A DNA stretch of 29,477 nucleotides from HTCC5015 sp051747425 (lineage in GTDB: Bacteria > Pseudomonadota > Gammaproteobacteria > HTCC5015), in the NCBI GenBank assembly GCA_051747425.1, contig JBNJGD010000021.1, forward strand, positions 1 through 29,477. The letters are read 5' to 3'. Under the pieces are notes generated by a model. The model had not been told where the DNA came from. It made no database searches and saw only the letters and a list, made by a program, of their open reading frames with translations. The position numbers and the translations under genes were made by a program. Below are positions 22,283-29,477 of the stretch, piece after piece (within the stretch, counting starts at the first letter, position 1; each line of letters opens with the position of its first letter).

Positions 22283-22825
22283 ATGAAAAAAATCAACATA
22301 AACCACTGGACCGAAGCGGCCATCCACTGGGATCACAGTTACTCGATCCGGATTAATCGTGCGGTGCACATACAGGCCATTCAGCGCTTTTTCAGCCTGA
22401 TCAGCAAAGCCGGAGACGGCCCGTTTTGGACACTGCTGATTCTCTCCATTCCCCTGTGGGATCAAAAGAACGGCTGGGGCGTAATGGCCCAGATGGCGCT
22501 GGTGGCGCTATCGGGACTGGCCATCTACAAGGGCATCAAGGGTGCCACCAGCCGCCCCCGGCCCTTTGTCCAGCACAGCGAGATCACCCTGGGCTGCCCG
22601 CCGCTGGACCAGTTCAGCTTTCCCTCGGGCCACACCCTGCACGCCGCGGGGCTGACGGCGATGTTTCTCTTTTACTACCCCGTGATCGGCCTGTGCCTGC
22701 TGCCCTTCGCCCTGCTCGTGGCCCTGTCTCGGGTCATCCTCGGCCTGCACTTCGTCTCCGATGTGCTCATGGGTGCGGGCATCGGCCTCAGCCTGGCGGG
22801 AATGAGCATCGCCGCATTTCACTGA
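22283..22825 (+). CDS. PAP2-family membrane phosphatase
   Basis: The 180-residue inner-membrane protein has the three PAP2 motifs: K86-x6-RP (KGATSRPRP), PSGH (114-117), and SR-x5-H-x3-D (149-160, His156, Asp160). It dephosphorylates a lipid phosphate such as phosphatidate, phosphatidylglycerol-phosphate or undecaprenyl diphosphate. Facing the plcP-agt operon, it could supply diacylglycerol or recover phosphate (inference). The start at 22283 (MKKININHW) begins the hydrophilic N-terminus normal for the family; upstream codons cover the promoter. Confidence 0.87.
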   Translation: MKKININHWTEAAIHWDHSYSIRINRAVHIQAIQRFFSLISKAGDGPFWTLLILSIPLWDQKNGWGVMAQMALVALSGLAIYKGIKGATSRPRPFVQHSEITLGCPPLDQFSFPSGHTLHAAGLTAMFLFYYPVIGLCLLPFALLVALSRVILGLHFVSDVLMGAGIGLSLAGMSIAAFH

Positions 22826-22874
22826 CGCTCTGCTACAGTAAGCGCTAATCCCACAACCACTTCGAGGATTTGCC

Positions 22875-23027
22875 ATGAGCATCAGCGTTCACTTCAACGA
22901 TATTTTCCCCATCGTCTGCCTGGCCTGCGGCGTCGTCGCCCTGGTCCGCCCCAAATGGGCCACCCCCGCCATCGCCGTCGCCCTGGCCAGCTACGGCTTC
23001 CTCGAGATCGTTAATATCCGCTTCTGA
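22875..23027 (+). CDS. Small membrane protein (50 residues), DUF3096-like
   Basis: An ATG at 22875 with GAGG upstream opens 50 codons starting MSISVHFNDIFPIVCLACGV. Two short hydrophobic helices (about 9-24 and 31-44) flank a basic VRPKW turn. The L-x-G-x-L-x-x-P-x-A-x-G spacing recalls the tiny DUF3096 proteins, but the match is by eye. It lies 49 bases after the PAP2 stop. Confidence 0.6.
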   Translation: MSISVHFNDIFPIVCLACGVVALVRPKWATPAIAVALASYGFLEIVNIRF

Positions 23028-23032
23028 TTCTG

Positions 23033-23334
23033 GTGGGCGGCTTCGCCGCGTGAGTTTGGGCCTATAAAACACAGAGTTCACAGAGCACACAGAGAACACT
23101 GAGGAGAGGAATGTCATTCCGGAAAGCGCGCAGCGCTTATCCGGAATCTCGCTGAATCACCTGATGGTGGAAACGGGGCCTCTGCCTCGATAAGCGTTCG
23201 CCTGCAAGCAGGCTCCTACAGGTGCCGACAACACGGCCGGCAACCTCCAAAAGCTCTCCCCGCTCTCTGTGGCCTCTGTGCGCTCTGTGTTTTTACTTAC
23301 CGTTGTGTCGTCGGCCTGTAGGCCGACCCACAAG
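23033..23334. repeat. Composite intergenic repeat cluster between convergent genes
   Basis: The 310-base gap between genes holds no reading frame that looks real. In order it contains: a family D hairpin (23033-23050); CACAGAG arms (23069-23105 with 23262-23292); a hairpin of the ATTCCGGA...TCCGGAAT family (23116-23147); a GCCTGCAAGCAGGC palindrome with CTCCTACAG beside it (23195-23221); and GTCGGCCT-gt-AGGCCGAC (23310-23327) flanked by TTGTG/CACAA. The last is an 8-bp perfect stem close to the acyltransferase stop and could terminate transcription. Confidence 0.7.
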
Positions 23335-23337
23335 GCA

Positions 23338-24237
23338 TCACTCACGCTCGCCGAGGAGCTGGTCGAGTTCGCGGTCCTTGTCGTGCCAGAGGTCGCTGAC
23401 CCAGTTCTGGAATTCGCGGCGGAAGGCTTCGTCGTTCTGGTAATCGCCCTGGATGAAGCGGTCGGAGACATCGATCATGCGGCCGGTGACCACCACCTTG
23501 CGCACCCGGTTGGCAAACAAATCCTTGAACTGTTTAAAGCCCGTGGGATAGGCAATGGTGATGTCCACCACCTTGCGGATGGCGCCGTCCATGGCATTGA
23601 GGGTAAAGGCCGCTCCGCCGGCCTTGGGTTTAAGCAGGTGCCGGTAGGGTGAGCCCTGCTTGTCGTGCTTGGCCTGAGTAAACCGCGTGCCCTCGAAGAA
23701 GTTGATGACCGTCACCGGGTGGTGCTTGAAGTGCTCGCAGGCGCGCCGGGTGGCCTCCACATCCTGGCCGCGCTTCTCCGGGTGTTTCTCCAGATATTCG
23801 CGGCTGTAGCGCTGCATAAAGGGAAAGTCCAAACCCCACCAGGCGATGCCCAGAACCGGCACCTTGATCAGCTCCTTCTTGAGGAAAAAGCGGGGAAACG
23901 GCACCTGCCCTGTCAGTACCTTTTGTAACACCACGATGTCCACCCAGCTCTGGTGGTTGGAAGTCACCAGATAGGACTCGTCCTTCTTCAGATCCTCCGG
24001 CAGATCGAACTGCCACTCGATATCCAGCAACAGCCGCATGATCGCGTTGTTGCCGTAGACCCAGTACTCGGCAATGCCGGTAAGCACGCGCATGATGTCC
24101 TTGCGCAGCGGCGTGTACCACAGAAGGATTTTGAACAGCAGCACCACATAGAACAGCGAGCACCAGAACAGCAAATTGACGATAAACAGAATATAACCGA
24201 GCACGAAAGTGACGCTACCGGGCAAAAAGGACAACAT
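23338..24237 (-). CDS. YihG-like lysophospholipid acyltransferase (PlsC family)
   Basis: The 299-residue membrane protein has the acyltransferase motifs NHQSWVD (94-100, catalytic His95 and Asp100) and FFEGTRFTQAKH (180-191), the glycerol-phosphate site. Two N-terminal hydrophobic segments anchor it. Long stretches follow E. coli YihG closely (GLDFPFMQRYSREYLEKHPEKRGQDVEATRR against its counterpart). YihG places acyl chains on the 2-position of lysophosphatidic acid, with a bias for particular chains. It starts 2 bases after the HIT gene stop, so the pair is one operon. Confidence 0.88.
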   Translation of the reverse strand: MLSFLPGSVTFVLGYILFIVNLLFWCSLFYVVLLFKILLWYTPLRKDIMRVLTGIAEYWVYGNNAIMRLLLDIEWQFDLPEDLKKDESYLVTSNHQSWVDIVVLQKVLTGQVPFPRFFLKKELIKVPVLGIAWWGLDFPFMQRYSREYLEKHPEKRGQDVEATRRACEHFKHHPVTVINFFEGTRFTQAKHDKQGSPYRHLLKPKAGGAAFTLNAMDGAIRKVVDITIAYPTGFKQFKDLFANRVRKVVVTGRMIDVSDRFIQGDYQNDEAFRREFQNWVSDLWHDKDRELDQLLGERE

Positions 24238-24239
24238 GG

Positions 24240-24692
24240 TTATTCACACTCCAGGTATTGTTGTAATCGAAGGCCATGGGCCTTCAGGGTGGTCAGGGGT
24301 GTCTTGCGGCCGAGCCACTTGCGGGCCAGGTTGCCCACCAGTGCCGGAAAGGGAAAACGGTCACCGGGCCGACGGGGAACGACATGCCAGTGTACATGGG
24401 GCACGGTCTGATCAGCCTGGCGACCGTTATTGAGCAGGAAGTGACTGTCGCCGCTGGAAAAACCCGCTGCCACTTGGGCATTGGCCACGGCCAGGGCCAG
24501 GGCCAGCTCCGAGAGCTCGGCGCGCACCGCCTCGGGCAACTGCTGAATGTGGGTGTACTCGGCTTTGGAAATAACCAAAGCGTGTCCCGGCAGGGTCGGA
24601 AAGGCATCCATCAACACCGCGCAATGCGGCGTCTGGTGGACGATCACACCGGGCGCTTCCCCGGCCAGTATCTGACTGAAAATGGACGGCAT
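24240..24692 (-). CDS. HIT family protein
   Basis: The 150-residue histidine-triad protein has PHVHWHVVPRR, the H-x-H-x-H active-site motif, preceded by the usual FLLNNGRQADQTVPH strand. HIT proteins hydrolyse or transfer nucleotides (dinucleoside polyphosphates, AMP-lysine). The C-terminal 30 residues are longer than the minimal fold. The ATG at 24692 has AGGG upstream; a TTG four codons earlier is less likely. Confidence 0.88.
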   Translation of the reverse strand: MPSIFSQILAGEAPGVIVHQTPHCAVLMDAFPTLPGHALVISKAEYTHIQQLPEAVRAELSELALALAVANAQVAAGFSSGDSHFLLNNGRQADQTVPHVHWHVVPRRPGDRFPFPALVGNLARKWLGRKTPLTTLKAHGLRLQQYLECE

Positions 24693-24727
24693 ACAGACCC
24701 TCAATACGGGCGGGAATTTTCCCAGAT

Positions 24728-24767
24728 AAAAAAACGCCCCGCTAGCTCAACTAAGGCCAGCGGGGCG
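24728..24767 (-). terminator. Intrinsic terminator of the thiolase gene
   Basis: On the minus strand a 9-bp perfect stem (24759-24767 with 24735-24743, CGCCCCGCT/AGCGGGGCG) is followed by seven T. It begins 28 bases after the thiolase stop. Confidence 0.88.
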
Positions 24768-24794
24768 CGAGTCTGTCCGGTAATGACAGGTTTT

Positions 24795-26045
24795 CTAGTC
24801 CCGGGTCAACAGCATTGTGGTGCCCGAGGCGCCGGCGGCGCAGATGCTCATCACGCCGCGCTTGGCGCCGCTACGCTTCATCTGCAGAGCCAGCGTGGTG
24901 GCAATGCGGCCACCGGTGGCCGAGAAGGGATGGCCCAGGGCGATGGAGCTGCCCTGTGAGTTGAGCTTGTCATCGGGGATTTCGCCGATGGCCGGCTCTT
25001 TCCAGCCCTGCTTCCAGGCCGCGCGGTTACAGGCCACCTGACCGGCAAAGGCTTCGTGCACCTCAAACAGGTCGATGTCGTCGAAGCTCAGCTTGTTGCG
25101 CTGGAGCATGCGCGGCATGGCCACGGCGGGGGCCATCAGCAGGCCGTCGTCCGGATCGATGGAGGCCACTTCGAAGTCCTCGACAAAGGCCAGGATTTCC
25201 AGGCCTTCCTTCTTGGCGCGCTCTTCGGACATCAGCATGACGGAGGAAGCGCCGTCGGTCAGGGCCGAAGAGTTGGCCGCTGTCAGCGTGCCCGCATCGG
25301 AGCGGTCGAAACAGGGCTTGAGCTTGGCCAGCTTCTCGACGGTGGTGTCGGCACGGACCAGGCCGTCCTTTTCGACGCCGTTGACCGGCACGATTTCCTC
25401 GCCCAGTCGACCGTCTTCAGTGGCCTTGGCGGCGCGCTGGTGAGAGCGGGCCGCCAGCTCGTCCTGCTCCTGGCGGGAGATGTTCCACTCCTTGACCATC
25501 AGTTCGCAGTGCTCGCCCATGGTCAGACCGGTAAAGGGCTCGGCCACACCGGGACGCTCGGGGAAGAAGTCCTTGGGACGCAGCTTGGAGAAAGCCTTGA
25601 GCTGCTCGCCCATGGTCTTCATAAAGGCCGAGTCGGCAAAAATGCGCGTGGCCTTGTCGTTAAAGCGCAGCACCGGGTTGGACATGGAGTCCACGCCACC
25701 AGCGATACCCACCTCGATGCGACCTTCCTTGATCTGGTGGTAGATGTGCTGAATCGCAGAGGTGCCGGAGATGCAGTTGTCCGTGATGGTCATGGCGCGA
25801 GTCGCCGGTGTCAGATTGGAGTTCAACACCACATGGCGGGCCATATTGGGAATGCGGGAATCGACCACGGTGATGCCCCAGCTCAGGAAGTCGACATCCT
25901 TGACATCAACACCGGTCCTGTCCAGCAGGCCGTTGACCGCAGCGACGCTGAGATCTTCCGACTTCTGGTTTTTGAATACAGTCATTGCCTTTACAAAAGG
26001 CGTGCGGGCGCCACCGACAATGGCAACACGAGTCTCTTTACTCAT
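24795..26045 (-). CDS. Acetyl-CoA C-acyltransferase (FadI-type thiolase)
   Basis: The 416-residue thiolase performs the last step of fatty acid beta-oxidation. The nucleophile is Cys91 in DNCISGTS. The other site residues lie in EVHEAFAGQ, GHPFSATGGR and CAAGASG near the C-terminus. Stretches such as FSKLRPKDFFPERP and RSHQRAAKATEDGRLGEE follow FadI rather than FadA. No FadJ-like hydratase/dehydrogenase gene lies next to it in this window. The ATG at 26045 is 8 bases after AGGAG; a GTG immediately before it is possible. A strong terminator follows, so it is a single-gene unit. Confidence 0.92.
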   Translation of the reverse strand: MSKETRVAIVGGARTPFVKAMTVFKNQKSEDLSVAAVNGLLDRTGVDVKDVDFLSWGITVVDSRIPNMARHVVLNSNLTPATRAMTITDNCISGTSAIQHIYHQIKEGRIEVGIAGGVDSMSNPVLRFNDKATRIFADSAFMKTMGEQLKAFSKLRPKDFFPERPGVAEPFTGLTMGEHCELMVKEWNISRQEQDELAARSHQRAAKATEDGRLGEEIVPVNGVEKDGLVRADTTVEKLAKLKPCFDRSDAGTLTAANSSALTDGASSVMLMSEERAKKEGLEILAFVEDFEVASIDPDDGLLMAPAVAMPRMLQRNKLSFDDIDLFEVHEAFAGQVACNRAAWKQGWKEPAIGEIPDDKLNSQGSSIALGHPFSATGGRIATTLALQMKRSGAKRGVMSICAAGASGTTMLLTRD

Positions 26046-26172
26046 CACCCAAGCTCCTCTTTCGAGTTAAACGCTATTGATTAATCCGCCGGCGACAACG
26101 CCCACGGGAGCGCAACCATACAACAAATGGGGCTTGTTTCACACGACAGTCACACAGGATTGGCGCCTTATG

Positions 26173-26185
26173 CCCCGTACCGGGG
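26173..26185. repeat. Short GC-rich hairpin CCCCG-TAC-CGGGG
   Basis: This perfect 5-bp stem lies in the 220-base gap between the divergent thiolase and isomerase genes, beside a second GGGGC/GCCCC pair (26182-26199). The role is unknown. Confidence 0.35.
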
Positions 26186-26233
26186 GCGGAATTTGCCCCG
26201 CCTGCGCTTCCGTGCTATTCAATCGACCCACAC

Positions 26234-26239
26234 TATAAA
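26234..26239 (+). promoter_or_regulatory. Possible -10 (TATAAA) for the isomerase operon
   Basis: TATAAA lies 26 bases before the ATG at 26266. No clear -35 box sits at the right distance. Confidence 0.35.
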
Positions 26240-26265
26240 AAACCAACAGCCAACCCGAGGAATCC

Positions 26266-27714
26266 ATGTACCGGCTACTCATTACCCTGTTTGTTCTCGC
26301 CTACCTGATCGTGGCCTGCGGCCCCCAGCGGGGCGTCAGCTACGACATCGACAACCCCGATGTGGTCGCCATCATCAACGACTGGCAGGTACCTGCCGAC
26401 AGCGCCCTGGCCATGCAGAACGCCATCAACCGCAGCCAGATGCAGTTGCACCTGCGCGATGTAGTCAAGGGCGTTGTCGAGAACGAGCTGATCGCCGAGT
26501 ACGCCCTCGACCGCTACGGCCTCGACACCCTGATGGGTGAAAACCGGGTGGCCTTCGACTTCGATATTGTAGTAAGGGATCAGGCCACCGCCATTCTGCG
26601 CCAGTACTTCGAGCCGGACCTGCTCAATGCCATCGCCACCGAGCTGCCCGAAGGCGGGCTGGACGCCGCCGTCACTCAGCCCTTCTCCCTGACCAGCGAG
26701 AAACTACAGGCCCTGACCGAGCTGCAATCCATGGGCGAACTCGAACTCACCGAATCGCAGCGCGAGCGCGCCGCCGACACCGTGGTGCTGGCCTTCGCCT
26801 TTGACGGCGATGACACCCGCGAGCTGACCCTGCTGGACCTCTACGACCGCCAGAACATCCAGGGCCGCGACCGCATCCACAAGGGCGATGTCGACTTCCT
26901 GCGCCAGCAGGCCAAGCAGCGCGTGGGCACCGCCTTCGTCCACCACTGGCTGAGGCAAAACCACCCCCGGGGTGAAGCGGTAATCGAGGCAGTGGAGCGC
27001 ATGGCCCGCAACAAGGAAATCAAGGAGGCCTACATGCAGCATGTGGGCCTGATCGAGGTATTGCACGCCAACACCTCCCCGGCCCTCAAGGCCCAGGCCG
27101 AGGCCATTCCGCAACAGGCCATCAGCGAGTACTTCAAAGCGCACAAGGCCGACTTCGAGCGCGTCGAGCGCGCCCGGGGCCGCCACCTGCGCTTTGCCGA
27201 CGAGGCCGCCGCCCAGGCCGCCTACCGCGCCCTGGCCAGTGGCGAGGATTTTGACAGCGTGGCCGAGGACTTCAGCGAAGACACCCTGGTCGCCGGAGAG
27301 ACCGGCTGGATCGAGCGCAGCGACAAGGACGCCATGTGGCTGCAAACCCTGCTCTTCACTCAGGCCCTGGGTCGCCCCGCCCGGCCCTTCCGCAGCCCGC
27401 AAACCGACGGCCCCGACTCGGTCCACTGGGAGGTGGTCATCGTCGACGAGCGCGAGACCGGCTACCCGTCCGCCGACAGCGAGGGCGTGCGCTACCAGGT
27501 CAGCCGCCTGCTGGCCCGCGAGGAAATCAGCCAGTCCTTCCGCGTATTGCGCCAGACCCTGTTCAAAAACGCCCGCATCCAGCTCAACCCCGAACTGCTG
27601 GAACTCGACGGTGACGGCCATCCCCTGGAGGGCACCGGTGGTGAGCACAGCACACCCAACAAGCCCTTCAGCGCGATTCTGCAAAAGGGCGACCACGCCG
27701 GGCACGGGCACTGA
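26266..27714 (+). CDS. Parvulin-type peptidyl-prolyl isomerase lipoprotein
   Basis: The 482-residue protein begins with a lipoprotein signal: a hydrophobic helix, then LIVAC with lipid-bearing Cys18. A long helical region (30-290) resembles a SurA/PpiD-type chaperone arm. The parvulin domain lies at about 290-400: GRHLRFADEAAAQAAYRALASGEDFDSVAEDFSEDTLVAGETGWIER follows the usual 'HIL...L..G.dF..lA...S' layout. The C-terminus ends DHAGHGH, a His-rich tail that could bind metal. GAGG precedes the ATG. It should act in the periplasm on folding outer-membrane or secreted proteins. Confidence 0.82.
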   Translation: MYRLLITLFVLAYLIVACGPQRGVSYDIDNPDVVAIINDWQVPADSALAMQNAINRSQMQLHLRDVVKGVVENELIAEYALDRYGLDTLMGENRVAFDFDIVVRDQATAILRQYFEPDLLNAIATELPEGGLDAAVTQPFSLTSEKLQALTELQSMGELELTESQRERAADTVVLAFAFDGDDTRELTLLDLYDRQNIQGRDRIHKGDVDFLRQQAKQRVGTAFVHHWLRQNHPRGEAVIEAVERMARNKEIKEAYMQHVGLIEVLHANTSPALKAQAEAIPQQAISEYFKAHKADFERVERARGRHLRFADEAAAQAAYRALASGEDFDSVAEDFSEDTLVAGETGWIERSDKDAMWLQTLLFTQALGRPARPFRSPQTDGPDSVHWEVVIVDERETGYPSADSEGVRYQVSRLLAREEISQSFRVLRQTLFKNARIQLNPELLELDGDGHPLEGTGGEHSTPNKPFSAILQKGDHAGHGH

Positions 27715-28374
27715 ATGAAGCGCGCCATCGCCATTGTCGTCGCCCTGGTGGCCCTGCTGGTGGTCGCCCGCTGGTGGATGGGCGAACTGTTTGAGGAAAA
27801 GGCGGCACCCGAGGTGATCGAGGCCCCCGAGCCCGAAGCCGAGCCAGCGCCGGAGCCCAAACCAGCGCCTGCCCCCGCTGGCGACGACCGCCAGGCCCCC
27901 GAGCCCGAGCCGAAAAAGAGCGAGCCCGACACCAAACCCGACAGCGATGACGCCCCGTCGGACGACTACGGCTTTGACCAGAGCAAGATCGACGCCCTGC
28001 GCAATGCCCGCGACGGCGACGCCCGCACGCCGCCCATCGAGCGCAGTGAAGAGCGGGAACTGCCCACCCCCGAGGAACTGGCCGACCCCGAACTCTACGC
28101 CGAGTACGAAACGCGCCACCGCAAAGCGCTGCTGGCCGGTTTTGTCAAAGCGTCCCAACCCAAAATCGAGCAACTGGAAAAACTGCTGGAACAGGGGCGA
28201 CAACACGGCATGACCCGGGAAGATTTGCAGGAAGGCGAGGAAAAGCTTAAGAAACTCAAGGAGATGCGCGAAGAACTGCTGCGGGAAGACCCCAGCCTGG
28301 CCGATATCGAGACCCCCGACATCGAGCTTCCCGAGCCCCCGTCTCCCGACTCCTCTGGCGCCAATACACAATAA
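27715..28374 (+). CDS. Membrane-anchored Pro/Glu-rich coiled-coil protein
   Basis: The 219-residue protein has an N-terminal membrane helix (about 3-20). An EPEPEAEPAPEPKPAPAPA linker (about 38-56) follows, then a charged coiled-coil stretch at about 145-190 (KIEQLEKLLEQGRQHG...EEKLKKLKEMREELL). It starts right at the isomerase stop (TGAATG) and is cotranscribed with it. The Pro-rich linker suggests that it spans part of the periplasm. No family is recognised; the partner may be the isomerase. Confidence 0.75.
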   Translation: MKRAIAIVVALVALLVVARWWMGELFEEKAAPEVIEAPEPEAEPAPEPKPAPAPAGDDRQAPEPEPKKSEPDTKPDSDDAPSDDYGFDQSKIDALRNARDGDARTPPIERSEERELPTPEELADPELYAEYETRHRKALLAGFVKASQPKIEQLEKLLEQGRQHGMTREDLQEGEEKLKKLKEMREELLREDPSLADIETPDIELPEPPSPDSSGANTQ

Positions 28375-28507
28375 AACCCGAAGATTTGTGTCCAAAAAGG
28401 CCAAATCAGCCCGATTGGACGCTGTGAGTGGCACCATTCGCCCCTACACTGAGCCCTACAAAATCAAACGATTTATACAAACGCTCATCAGGCACAGGGG
28501 AACAACC

Positions 28508-29477
28508 ATGAAATACGGTATCGCACTGCTCACCACCGCCGCGCTGCTGGCCATTGCCGGCCCAGCCAGCGCCTTCCAGCAAGTCACTCACAAGCGCATC
28601 GCCATCGACGCGGTGAACTACATGCGCAACAACCCGGACAGCACCAACTACGACCGACTCAAGGCCGCCGCCAACGCCGCCGGTTACACGGTCGATCAAA
28701 TGGCCGAGATCATTGGCCAGGGCGCTTACGATGTGGACGACTTTGCCGATACCTATATCTGCGGTGCCATCACCGGCGACTGCGTGGCCGCCCCCGTCTG
28801 GGGCGCCGCCGAGAGCATCGTCAAGTACACCTCCTACTGGCACTTCCAGAACCACACCCAGGGCGGCGACGCCCACGGCAACGATCTGGGCGGCTACAAC
28901 TACCAGCTGCTCACCGTCTGGGGCGCGGTCGATAACGCCGCAGCCAGCTGGCTGTACAACGACCACCTGGACGACGGCAACGGCGGCATGACCGGCACCT
29001 GTTACTGGTGGTCCTGCGCCGAGGATTCCGAGTACAACGCCTACGGCATCACCGAAGCCAACTACCGCCAGGGCAGCTACTCCAACAAAGGCATGTACGA
29101 GGATTTCCAGGACATGCCCTTCCAGCCCATCGATAACCTGGGCCAGCACTGGTACAACGAGTTCCTGAGCCAGCCGACCTTCCAGTCACTGGGCTTTGTC
29201 ATGCACACCACGGATCTACTCCAGCCCCACCATGTGTGGACCACATCGGATCTCAACCACGCCGGTTGGGAAGGCTGGGTCGCTGATTACTACGACAGCG
29301 AAAACCTCAACGATTCCGCGCTGGTCAGCAACGCCATGAGCGCCTTCCAGCCCGTACCCGCCAGCCAGAGCGACATCCGTCCCCTGCTGACCCAGGGCGG
29401 CGCCTTCGCCTACCAGAACGGCGGCATCGTGCTCAACAGCACCGACCACGCTGACGCGGTCGGCGTGGTCGGTGCTG
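28508..29477 (+). CDS. Secreted zinc-dependent phospholipase C / P1-nuclease-like protein (3' end cut)
   Basis: The frame is open from the ATG at 28508 to the window edge (323 codons, incomplete). A Sec signal peptide ends at about residue 22 (GPASA-F). The zinc-fold signatures appear in order: VTHKRIAIDA with His28; GAYDVDDFADTY; YWHFQNH; and LGFVMHTTDLLQPHHVW with DLNHAGWEGWV (HxxxD, PHH and NHxxxE). These residues hold the three zincs of phospholipase C and S1/P1 nucleases. The substrate (phospholipid or nucleic acid) is uncertain, and so is any tail domain beyond the edge. The 133-base gap upstream shows no convincing promoter. Confidence 0.7.
   Translation, partial: MKYGIALLTTAALLAIAGPASAFQQVTHKRIAIDAVNYMRNNPDSTNYDRLKAAANAAGYTVDQMAEIIGQGAYDVDDFADTYICGAITGDCVAAPVWGAAESIVKYTSYWHFQNHTQGGDAHGNDLGGYNYQLLTVWGAVDNAAASWLYNDHLDDGNGGMTGTCYWWSCAEDSEYNAYGITEANYRQGSYSNKGMYEDFQDMPFQPIDNLGQHWYNEFLSQPTFQSLGFVMHTTDLLQPHHVWTTSDLNHAGWEGWVADYYDSENLNDSALVSNAMSAFQPVPASQSDIRPLLTQGGAFAYQNGGIVLNSTDHADAVGVVGA

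Noticed and set aside
25056..26084. A 342-codon plus-strand frame opposite the thiolase
   Set aside because: The thiolase on the minus strand carries all active-site motifs. The opposite frame is a codon shadow.
26704..28437. A 577-codon open frame on the minus strand
   Set aside because: It is the antisense shadow of the isomerase and coil-protein genes. Its Gly/Leu/Val-rich composition follows from GC-rich codons read backwards, and it has no ribosome site.
28375..28507. A Pho box or promoter before the phospholipase C-like gene
   Set aside because: The repeated CCCTACA units are 12 bp apart and do not match the Pho half-site; no -35/-10 pair is convincing.

Overview
The window looks like a chromosomal stretch of a GC-rich, free-living (probably marine) gammaproteobacterium. 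The support is gammaproteobacterial-type RsmJ, YgdD/DUF423, YchJ, AcuI, BolA, a SelO ending in Cys rather than selenocysteine, a YihG-type acyltransferase, and a lipid/ketone catabolism flavour (FabH-like synthase, SCP2, Fe-ADH, Baeyer-Villiger-type monooxygenase, FadI-type thiolase). A family such as Spongiibacteraceae, Halieaceae or another marine group is only a guess. I see no tRNA, rRNA, CRISPR array or intact IS element.

Layout. (1) 1-6312: a FabH-like ketoacyl synthase and a saccharopine-reductase-like enzyme on the minus strand, an unknown helical protein, a DUF445 membrane protein, and an SCP2-like protein directly before an iron alcohol dehydrogenase. (2) 6313-8479: repeats, an nhaA antiporter of lower GC that appears to have split an intergenic inverted repeat, and a membrane-anchored Rieske-fold protein that has lost all four Fe-S ligands. 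(3) 8498-12765: rsmJ-DUF423, then a monooxygenase-SDR operon opposite a TetR regulator, with two palindromic operators between them. (4) 12954-17396, minus strand: ychJ, acuI, DUF3301, a RhuM-Fic protein, selO and a 45-residue membrane peptide. (5) 17409-17557: a strong promoter buried in a Fur box drives a predicted RNA of about 94 nt ending at a perfect intrinsic terminator. This is the layout of RyhB/PrrF-type iron-stress sRNAs. (6) 17597-20121: DUF6231-like protein, P-loop-like protein with a probable leaderless promoter, BolA, hotdog thioesterase and a small hydrophobic protein. (7) 20236-22825: a PlcP-like metallophosphoesterase overlapping a GT4 glycosyltransferase, opposite a PAP2 phosphatase. 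The divergent promoter carries four PhoB-type half-sites spaced 11 bp apart, placed 10 bp before a -10. This matches phosphate-starvation lipid remodelling. (8) 22875-26045: small membrane protein, YihG-like acyltransferase, HIT protein and thiolase. (9) 26266-end: parvulin-type lipoprotein, a membrane-anchored coiled-coil protein, and a secreted zinc phospholipase C/P1-nuclease-like protein cut by the window edge.

Gene ends, especially of convergent pairs, are filled with a nested repeat system. Outer arms built on CACAGAG, often starting within a few bases of a stop codon, enclose different inner palindromes at different loci. The best leads are the Fur-controlled sRNA candidate, the Pho-controlled PlcP/glycosyltransferase locus, the cluster-free Rieske protein, and the nested repeats with nhaA caught inside a pair of arms.
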